From Synechocystis salina LEGE 00031 (GTDB taxonomy: Bacteria > Cyanobacteriota > Cyanobacteriia > Cyanobacteriales > Microcystaceae), in contig NZ_JADEVV010000001.1 in assembly GCF_015207985.1 (NCBI RefSeq), positions 1-64,000 on the forward strand: a stretch of DNA of 64,000 nucleotides. Reading direction: 5' to 3'. The notes beneath the pieces were generated by a model, which did not search any database, was not told where the DNA came from, and saw only the letters and a list, made by a program, of their open reading frames with translations. The position numbers were made by a program, and so were the translations under genes. Of this stretch, positions 58,323-64,000 are shown piece by piece. Position 1 is the stretch's first letter; every line of letters begins with the position of its first letter.

Positions 58323-59342
58323 CTATGTCATCGTTCCTGTTTGACTTTGCTCCTTTCTAGGGGCAGCGGTGGAGAAATTTTGCTCCAGCCAAGTTAAGCA
58401 GGTTTGATTGAACTTGGTGGGACACTCATCGTGCAAACAATGGCCGACCCCTGGCCAAAGTTGAAACTCGATTTTGTCATTTAACTGGGCAAATTGCTCC
58501 CCATACCGACAGGGAATGAACCGATCGCCATCTCCCCAAAGCAACAATATGGGTAAATCGAGGCTAGGCAATACTTCCTTCACTGACGGCGCAAAATGGG
58601 GCTGGCGCACAGAGCCAAACAATTGTCGAAAAGCAACCTCAGCCCCCAGATCCTGAGGAGGGGAGCAAATAATCTGCACCAATTCTTCTTCAAACTGCTC
58701 TGGATCAGGCTGTTCCTGCCGTAAACCATAGGCCAAACCAGCCCAACGCCGAATAATCGGGGGACGACGCACAAACTTGAATAGGCCATTGAGCAACCAA
58801 GGGGGAGAAAATGCATTTTCTATCTTTTCAATCCAAGGCCGAAAAAAACGGGGGGCAGCCTGCTGACGGAGGGACACATCGGGCAAACTGGCCATAATTA
58901 ATCCGGCCACTAGGGCTGGACTTTCTGCCGCCATGGTCAAAGCCACCAGGGAACCAATGGAATTTCCCACTAGCACCGTGGGACAACCAATGATTTCCCG
59001 ACAAAAATCCTCCACTTGGTCTGCCCAGGAGTAGGCGCTGTAACGTTCGTTGGCCTTGCGCGAACCACCAAAACCGAGTAGATCAATGGCATAAACGCTG
59101 GTGTGCTGGGCAAACACCGACAGGTTATAACGCCAATGTTCGATCGCCGCCCCAAAACCATGGATGAGCAACAGGGGGGGTAAACCAGTGGCCTCGGGAG
59201 GATGACGAAAACTGTAACGAATTTGCCAGCCCCGCCAACTCCATTCCCGCTGACAGCCAATACGGCCATCCCATCGGTTTACGCTGCCTGGGTTTGTCCC
59301 TTGTCCACCCTGGGCCTGGGTGATGGGAATGTCATCAATCAA
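58323..59342 (-). CDS. Alpha/beta-fold hydrolase
   Basis: 339 residues. The oxyanion stretch LLIHGFGAAIEHWRYN, nucleophile elbow GNSIGS, acid in LLWGDGDRF and His in GVGHCLHDE form a complete catalytic set. Related cyanobacterial and plastid proteins include dephytylases and epoxide-hydrolase-like enzymes, so the substrate may be a pigment or lipid ester, which is inference. The start is a TTG at 59342, overlapping the stop codon of the upstream gene (TTGA), so translation is coupled. Confidence 0.83.
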   Translation of the reverse strand: MIDDIPITQAQGGQGTNPGSVNRWDGRIGCQREWSWRGWQIRYSFRHPPEATGLPPLLLIHGFGAAIEHWRYNLSVFAQHTSVYAIDLLGFGGSRKANERYSAYSWADQVEDFCREIIGCPTVLVGNSIGSLVALTMAAESPALVAGLIMASLPDVSLRQQAAPRFFRPWIEKIENAFSPPWLLNGLFKFVRRPPIIRRWAGLAYGLRQEQPDPEQFEEELVQIICSPPQDLGAEVAFRQLFGSVRQPHFAPSVKEVLPSLDLPILLLWGDGDRFIPCRYGEQFAQLNDKIEFQLWPGVGHCLHDECPTKFNQTCLTWLEQNFSTAAPRKEQSQTGTMT

Positions 59343-59731
59343 TTGTTCTCACCATCGTAATTAAGCTTGAAATGGATGGGGGCACAAAAATCATCAATAC
59401 CTTGCTCCAAAACGTAGGCCACCACCAAAGGCGCCAACAGGGGATGACAGACTTTGCGCTCGCTGAGGTGACTGACCACTGCACTGATGTTATTGTCCTT
59501 CAGGGCCCCAGGAAAATCCCCCTCACAAATGGCTACCCGACATCTTTTGGCCAAGCCTTCTAGCCAGTCATTGCGATCGGGCTGTTGCCCCACTTGGATG
59601 CCCAGGGTCAAAGCTGCATCTTCTAAATTACCTTCACAATCCTCGATGGTATCCAGCGCCTGCATCGCCTCCACAGAGTGGGCAAGTTGGTCACGGTAAC
59701 GGGCGATCGCCTGGGAGGTAATGGTGGTCAT
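59339..59731 (-). CDS. Conserved cyanobacterial protein of unknown function
   Basis: 130 residues from the ATG at 59731; the frame extends to 59776 without support. It is a soluble, helical, acidic protein (CEGNLEDAALTLGIQVG, LAPLVVAYVLEQGIDDFCAP) with four cysteines. I do not recognise a domain. In PCC 6803 a homologue sits next to rplS at the same place (slr1826, from memory). It is divergent to rplS and coupled with the downstream hydrolase. Confidence 0.7.
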   Translation of the reverse strand: MTTITSQAIARYRDQLAHSVEAMQALDTIEDCEGNLEDAALTLGIQVGQQPDRNDWLEGLAKRCRVAICEGDFPGALKDNNISAVVSHLSERKVCHPLLAPLVVAYVLEQGIDDFCAPIHFKLNYDGENN

Positions 59732-59868
59732 CGGCTTTTCAATTAGGATCGAGCAAAACTGCATTCTAGCGGCCAATAGTCCGGGCGCAACAGCGGGGGA
59801 AGTAGGGAAAAAGCAACTTTTGCAAAAGAGGGTAAATCAGTTATGATGAGAAATTGTGAGTTTTTACT

Positions 59869-60237
59869 ATGACCATGAACGCCCAAGCCATAATCAATTC
59901 CATCGAGGCAGAGTTTCTCAAAGAAGACCTGCCCACCATCCATGTCGGTGACACCATCAAGGTTGGGGTCAAGATTGTCGAAGGTGGTAAAGAGCGGATC
60001 CAACCCTACGAAGGCACCGTTATTGCCAAGCGTAACGGCGGCATCAGCGAAACCATCACCGTGCGTAAAATTTTCCAAGGTGTCGGTGTAGAAAGGGTTT
60101 TTCTGCTCCATTCCCCCCGGGTTGCCAGCATCAAAGTATTGCGTCGCGGTAAAGTTCGTCGGGCCAAGCTTTACTATCTCCGGGATCGGGTTGGTAAAGC
60201 TACCCGTATTAAACAACGGTTTGACCGGGCCCTGTAG
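59869..60237 (+). CDS. rplS: Ribosomal protein bL19
   Basis: 122 residues. It binds at the 30S-50S interface. The family core [24 protein letters not shown] and [11 protein letters not shown] is intact. A second ATG two codons later (59875) is an equally good start. It begins the translation/transcription cluster that runs through rplL. Confidence 0.97.
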   Translation: MTMNAQAIINSIEAEFLKEDLPTIHVGDTIKVGVKIVEGGKERIQPYEGTVIAKRNGGISETITVRKIFQGVGVERVFLLHSPRVASIKVLRRGKVRRAKLYYLRDRVGKATRIKQRFDRAL

Positions 60238-60353
60238 TCCGCAAAACTGTGATCTCCAACACCATGGCGATCGCCCTCGATGGGAATTGGCAACAAATTA
60301 GGGTATGATGGTGCGAGAGTGCAGACTCTGGGGCTAACCTCAGCCCAGACTAT

Positions 60354-60426
60354 GCGTCCTTAGTTCAGTTGGTAGAACGCAGGTCTCCAAAACCTGATGT
60401 CGGGGGTTCAAGTCCTCCAGGGCGCG
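60354..60426 (+). tRNA. trnW: tRNA-Trp(CCA)
   Basis: 73 bases with acceptor stem GCGTCCT/AGGGCGC, D arm with AGTTCAGTTGGTAGAACG, anticodon stem CAGGT/ACCTG with loop CTCCAAA (anticodon CCA at 60387-60389) and T arm GGGGGTTCAAGTCCTCC. It lies before secE, the same order as in many bacteria. Confidence 0.97.
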
Positions 60427-60537
60427 TTGACCACCAATTACCTCGCTAACGATTGTCCCGCAACTGTTCAACTTTGCGTTTGGTGATATTCCGGATTTTC
60501 TCATTAGTTACAATGATTTGGGAGGCAAGAAAAACCT

Positions 60538-60783
60538 GTGGTTAAGAAGGAAGCGGTCAGAACCGACAGTACCGAAGACAACTCCGTGGACAGTGCCCAG
60601 GCCCGGAGCAACTTCATTACGGCCACCAAAGATGAGTTGGCAAAAGTGGTTTGGCCTTCCCGTCAACAGCTAATCAGCGAATCCGTGGCTGTGATTCTAA
60701 TGGTTATTTTGGTCTCAACGGTGATCTACTTTGTTGACCAGATCTTTGGCTGGATTACTAAGCAACCTTTCCTTTTTGGCTGA
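60538..60783 (+). CDS. secE: SecE, preprotein translocase subunit
   Basis: 81 residues from a GTG at 60538, with GGGAGG about 13 bases upstream. The short bacterial form: an amphipathic helix (ATKDELAKVVWPSRQQ) and a single membrane helix (VAVILMVILVSTVIYFVDQIF). It clamps SecY in the translocon of the plasma and thylakoid membranes. It precedes nusG as in most bacteria. Confidence 0.95.
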   Translation: MVKKEAVRTDSTEDNSVDSAQARSNFITATKDELAKVVWPSRQQLISESVAVILMVILVSTVIYFVDQIFGWITKQPFLFG

Positions 60784-61078
60784 GGTCAGCGCCAAAAAAG
60801 CCAATGATTCCTAAATGCAGGTTGTGCTAACTTTTTTGCAGGAATTGGCCAGGAAAAGAACTTTTCTTTCACTATGCAGTTAGTTACTCAGCCAGATTCG
60901 ATAATATTTAGCTTTTCGGCAAATCCTTAATATTATCGCCATCCTAATTTAAGTTTTAAAAATTCTCCATTTGCTAAGTCAAAAAAATTAAACTTTAAAC
61001 CTAGCCAATCTGACTCCGAATCTGAGTTTGGATTGGGATTAATGCCCACCGTAAATACTCCCTGTACATGTTGTTGTC

Positions 61079-61696
61079 ATGAGCTTCACTGACGATCAGT
61101 CTCCGGTCGCGGAACAAAACAAAAAATCCTCCTCCGAAGGCCATTGGTTTGCTGTACAAGTGGCCTCTGGCTGTGAAAAGCGGGTCAAGCTCAATCTTGA
61201 GCAGAGGATTCACACCTTGGACGTGGCCGATCGCATTCTCCAGGTGGAAATCCCAAAAACCCCCATTGTGAAAATCCGTAAAGATGGGGCCCGGGTGCAG
61301 GGAGAAGAGAAAATCTTCCCTGGCTATGTGCTCATTCGCATGATTATGGACGATGACGCTTGGCAGGTGGTAAAAAACACCCCCCATGTGATCAACTTCG
61401 TCGGCTCTGAGCAAAAACGTCACTATGGTCGGGGGCGGGGCCACGTTTTGCCCATGCCCCTCAGCCATGGGGAAGTGGAACGGATCTTCCGTCATGTGGA
61501 TGAGCAGGAACCGGTGGTGAAAATCGATATGGAAATCGGTGATCACGTCATGGTGCTCTCCGGCCCCTTTAAAGATTTTGAAGGGGACGTGATTGAAGTC
61601 AGTCCAGAAAGAAGTAAGCTAAAAGCCTTACTGTCCATTTTCGGTCGGGAAACCCCGGTGGAATTGGAATTTACCCAAGTGGAAAAACAGAATTAA
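61079..61696 (+). CDS. nusG: NusG, transcription elongation/antitermination factor
   Basis: 205 residues. The NGN domain (HWFAVQVASGCEKRVKLNLE) binds RNA polymerase; the KOW domain (EIGDHVMVLSGPFKDFEG) binds S10/Rho. About 20 polar residues precede the NGN domain. It lies 295 bases after secE, an unusually long gap in which I find no gene. Confidence 0.97.
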   Translation: MSFTDDQSPVAEQNKKSSSEGHWFAVQVASGCEKRVKLNLEQRIHTLDVADRILQVEIPKTPIVKIRKDGARVQGEEKIFPGYVLIRMIMDDDAWQVVKNTPHVINFVGSEQKRHYGRGRGHVLPMPLSHGEVERIFRHVDEQEPVVKIDMEIGDHVMVLSGPFKDFEGDVIEVSPERSKLKALLSIFGRETPVELEFTQVEKQN

Positions 61697-61706
61697 GCCT
61701 TTTATT

Positions 61707-61735
61707 GGGGGAAGAGCAAGGAATTCCTGCTCCCC
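61707..61735 (+). promoter_or_regulatory. GC-rich hairpin between nusG and rplK
   Basis: GGGGGAAGAGCAAGGAA and TTCCTGCTCCCCC form an almost complete hairpin around an EcoRI-like GAATTC centre. No T run follows, so it is not a strong terminator; it may pause polymerase or protect RNA ends. Confidence 0.5.
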
Positions 61736-61797
61736 CTGGTTGGTTTGATTGTCGTTAATTCACATCCTAATCACATTAACTTAGACATACATAAGCA

Positions 61798-62223
61798 ATG
61801 GCCAAGAAAGTCGTCGCTCTGATTAAACTGGCCCTGCCCGCTGGCAAGGCTAACCCTGCGCCTCCCGTCGGCCCTGCCCTGGGTCAACATGGGGTTAACA
61901 TCATGGCATTTTGCAAAGAGTACAATGCCAAAACCGCCGACAAACCCGGGATGATTATTCCCGTGGAAATTTCGGTGTTTGAAGACCGTAGTTTCACTTT
62001 TATCCTCAAAACTCCTCCTGCTTCAGTGCTAATCCGCAAAGCCGCCGGGGTGGAAAAAGGCTCTAGTGAACCGAACAAAACTAAAGTGGCTTCCATTACC
62101 CGGGACCAACTGCGGGAAATCGCCCAAACCAAATTGCCCGATCTCAATGCCAATGACATTGATGCCGCCATGAATATCATTGAAGGCACCGCCCGCAACA
62201 TGGGTATCACCGTCAACAGCTAA
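61798..62223 (+). CDS. rplK: Ribosomal protein uL11
   Basis: 141 residues, complete. It binds the GTPase-associated centre of 23S r[24 protein letters not shown] is the conserved N-terminal block. It is the first of the L11-L1 pair, 90 bases before rplA. Confidence 0.98.
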   Translation: MAKKVVALIKLALPAGKANPAPPVGPALGQHGVNIMAFCKEYNAKTADKPGMIIPVEISVFEDRSFTFILKTPPASVLIRKAAGVEKGSSEPNKTKVASITRDQLREIAQTKLPDLNANDIDAAMNIIEGTARNMGITVNS

Positions 62224-62313
62224 GCACAGTTCACGGCTTGAGCCGATTAAGTTTTCTATTTATTTCGGGGAGAAGTTCCCTACTTCGCCAGTACCCAAGG
62301 AGTTACCAAATCC

Positions 62314-63030
62314 ATGACTAAAAAGCTTTCAAAACGGATGCAGGCGGCGATCGCCAAGGTAGATGACAGCAAACTCTATGGCCCCCTGGAGGCGATGGAA
62401 CTGCTGAAGGAAACCGCCACTGCTAAATTTGACGAAACCGCAGAGGTCCATATTCGCCTAGGCATTGACCCCAAATACAGTGACCAACAAATTCGGACCA
62501 CCGTTTCCTTACCTAAGGGCACTGGGCAAACAGTACGGGTAGCAGTCTTAGCCCGGGGGGAAAAGGTCAAGGAAGCCACCGATGCTGGGGCCGATATTGC
62601 CGGTTCTGAAGAATTGATTGAAGAAATTCAAAAGGGCATGATGGACTTTGACGTGCTCATTGCCACTCCCGATATGATGCCCAAAATTGCCCGGCTGGGT
62701 AAACAATTAGGGCCCCGGGGCCTGATGCCTTCTCCCAAGGGGGGGACGGTAACAGCGGACGTGACGGCGGCGGTCAATGAATTTAAAGCAGGAAAATTAG
62801 AATTCCGGGCTGATCGTACGGGCATCGTTCATGTTATGTTTGGAAAGGCCTCTTTTTCTGCCGATGATCTGTTGGCGAATTTAAAAGCGCTGCAAGAGAC
62901 CATTGACCGCAATCGTCCTTCGGGGGCTAAGGGGCGTTTTTGGCGCACCGTGTTTGTGTCCAGTTCCATGGGTCCTTCCATCCCCGTAGACGTTAGTGCT
63001 TTACGCGATCTGAAGTTTGAGGATAACTAA
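62314..63030 (+). CDS. rplA: Ribosomal protein uL1
   Basis: 238 residues, complete. It forms the L1 stalk that handles E-site tRNA, and in many bacteria represses its own operon. [19 protein letters not shown] is the signature block. AAGGAG lies before the ATG. Confidence 0.98.
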   Translation: MTKKLSKRMQAAIAKVDDSKLYGPLEAMELLKETATAKFDETAEVHIRLGIDPKYSDQQIRTTVSLPKGTGQTVRVAVLARGEKVKEATDAGADIAGSEELIEEIQKGMMDFDVLIATPDMMPKIARLGKQLGPRGLMPSPKGGTVTADVTAAVNEFKAGKLEFRADRTGIVHVMFGKASFSADDLLANLKALQETIDRNRPSGAKGRFWRTVFVSSSMGPSIPVDVSALRDLKFEDN

Positions 63031-63272
63031 GCGACGACAATTTCCGAGTCATTTCTAGCCACTATTCATTTAACTGGCTACGCCAAAGACCGCAGGAGCA
63101 ATTAGGGTTGCTTAATTAACCTGCCGAGGTTGAAGCCTGAATCAAGATTTAAGTCTGGGGGAATTTTTTCCGCTGGCTTTTGATTCTTTGCTTCAGCCCC
63201 GGCGATCGCCAAGGGGCATTTTTATTGTGTGTTTAATGCTTGCTATCCCAACCCCAAGGAGGTGAAACCCGA
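63031..63272 (+). promoter_or_regulatory. Ribosomal L10-leader-like region before rplJ
   Basis: The 242-base spacer contains ACCGCAGGAGC (about 63090) and TTAACCTGCCGAGGTTGAAGCC (from 63116), features resembling the L10 leader RNA that binds L10(L12)4 for autoregulation of rplJL. Near its end GCCCC (63196-63200) pairs with GGGGC (63213-63217) across a HIP1 copy and is followed by ATTTTTATT, a terminator-like hairpin. Together these suggest attenuation control. The similarity is judged by eye. Confidence 0.6.
63196..63226 (+). terminator. Terminator-like attenuator hairpin in the rplJ leader
   Basis: GCCCC/GGGGC stem with GGCGATCGCC in the loop, itself able to pair, followed by ATTTTTATT. It lies 47 bases before the rplJ ATG, so it would end most transcripts unless prevented. 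Confidence 0.55.
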
Positions 63273-63794
63273 ATGGGAAGAACGAGAGAAAATAAAGCGA
63301 CGGTAATCACCGAAGTCCAGGAGTTGTTCCAGGACGCCCAGATGACCATGGTCATTGATTATCAGGGATTGACCGTTGCCGAAATTACCGATTTACGGAA
63401 CCGACTCCGCCCCCTGGGTGGAACCTGTAAAATCGCCAAAAATACCTTAGTCCGTCGGGCTTTGGCTGGGCAAGAAGCCTGGTCCCCCATGGAAGAATTC
63501 CTGACGGGAACTACAGCAATTGTGGTGCTCAAGGATGACCTGGGTGGGGCCATCAAGGCCTACAAAAAATTCCAGAAAGATACCAAAAAAACCCAACTCA
63601 AAGGGGGGGTACTGGAAGGAAAAAGCCTGTCCCAAGCTGACGTGGAGGCGATCGGTGATCTGCCCTCCAAAGAGCAACTCATGGGTCAAATTGCCGGAGG
63701 CATCAACGCCCTGGCTACCAAGATTGCCCTGGGCATCAAAGAAGTTCCGGCTTCCGTGGCCCGTGGTCTCCAAGCCCATGTGGACAAGGAATAG
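63273..63794 (+). CDS. rplJ: Ribosomal protein uL10
   Basis: 173 residues from the ATG at 63273, with AAGGAGGTG about 10 bases upstream; codons from 63240 are not part of it. uL10 forms the base of the L12 stalk. MGRTRENKATVITEVQELF and RNRLRPLGGTCKIAKNTLVRRAL are the conserved blocks. Confidence 0.97.
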   Translation: MGRTRENKATVITEVQELFQDAQMTMVIDYQGLTVAEITDLRNRLRPLGGTCKIAKNTLVRRALAGQEAWSPMEEFLTGTTAIVVLKDDLGGAIKAYKKFQKDTKKTQLKGGVLEGKSLSQADVEAIGDLPSKEQLMGQIAGGINALATKIALGIKEVPASVARGLQAHVDKE

Positions 63795-63883
63795 GGTTGT
63801 TTTTCACCCTGCTTGTCCCAAAACCATTTGCTTTGGGTTTGTCTAGTTAGATCTAACCTACTTATCCTATAGGAGTCATTTCT

Positions 63884-64000
63884 ATGTCCGCTGCAACCGA
63901 TCAAATTTTAGAACAGTTAAAAAGTCTTTCCCTGTTGGAAGCTTCCGAGTTAGTTAAACAAATCGAAGAAGCTTTTGGTGTTAGCGCCGCTGCCCCCGTT
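63884..64000 (+). CDS. rplL: Ribosomal protein bL12 (L7/L12), N-terminal part, cut by window edge
   Basis: 39 codons are visible from the ATG at 63884, with AGGAG upstream. The N-terminal dimerisation segment [20 protein letters not shown] is typical of bL12. The hinge begins at the right edge (SAAAPV). bL12 recruits elongation factors to the ribosome. Confidence 0.97.
   Translation, partial: MSAATDQILEQLKSLSLLEASELVKQIEEAFGVSAAAPV

Noticed and set aside
1..64000. HIP1 repeats as a CRISPR or mobile repeat array
   Set aside because: Copies are scattered singly inside genes and spacers without regular spacing, as expected for HIP1.

Overview
The window is chromosomal DNA of a cyanobacterium of the genus Synechocystis, very close to but apparently not identical with strain PCC 6803. 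It carries oxygenic-photosynthesis genes (psaA, psaB, hliB, ocp, frp, crtR, carboxysome ccmK3/ccmK4, the CO2-uptake NDH-1 cluster ndhF3-ndhD3-cupA-cupS). It is littered with the HIP1 octamer GCGATCGC. Several proteins match remembered PCC 6803 proteins almost residue for residue, while others, such as the middle of CrtR and parts of PhaC, differ. All comparisons with PCC 6803 are from memory, not from a search.

Layout. 1-11.2 kb: end of recQ, a GT2 glycosyltransferase, cbiD, a CSP41-like protein, a PD-(D/E)XK-like coiled-coil protein, ispF, a MATE exporter, crtR (minus), the high-light operon hliB-lilA, the ECF sigma gene sigG with a putative anti-sigma gene and a permease, and tRNA-Leu(GAG). 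11.3-19.4 kb: tatA plus a GT4 glycosyltransferase, selO, hisF, a membrane-anchored lambda-type lytic transglycosylase, ribBA, and the photoprotection pair frp and ocp. 19.7-29.4 kb is more accessory: an FHA-GGDEF-EAL protein, an orphan TRAP binding protein, a broken small gene, a RHH/MazF toxin-antitoxin pair, uvrA, an Mrr-like nuclease and an OFA-type transporter. 29.5-38.5 kb: zwf, cysK, an SLH porin, glycerate kinase, ccmK4, ccmK3, pdhB and manR. 38.7-45.3 kb: a CHASE3-HAMP-GGDEF cyclase, then psaB and psaA. 45.7-52.7 kb: a degenerate Nudix protein and the inducible CO2-uptake operon, ending with a membrane zinc-ribbon protein. 52.7-59.8 kb: phaC, phaE, a [2Fe-2S] ferredoxin, tic20, a stand-alone M41-like metalloprotease, a ComFB-domain protein, an alpha/beta hydrolase and a small conserved gene. 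59.8-64 kb: rplS, tRNA-Trp(CCA), secE, nusG, rplK, rplA, an L10-leader-like region, rplJ and the start of rplL.

How they work together. Light management is the main theme: PsaA/PsaB form the photosystem I core, HliB/LilA and OCP/FRP handle excess light, and CrtR makes hydroxylated carotenoids. Carbon acquisition is the second (NDH-1MS with CupA/CupS, CcmK shell proteins), linked to carbon use by Zwf, PdhB, glycerate kinase and PHB synthesis. Cyclic di-GMP signalling occurs three times: an intact GGDEF cyclase, an EAL phosphodiesterase and a ComFB-domain putative receptor.

The most interesting non-genic signals are three in-phase HLR1 half-sites at the hliB promoter; a perfect 18-bp palindrome next to a good promoter, an 18-codon reading frame and a hairpin in the ndhF3 leader; and the rplJ leader with its terminator-like hairpin. 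I found no CRISPR array, no complete insertion sequence and no prophage. I found no clearly new multi-gene system; the best candidates for under-described biology are listed in the findings.
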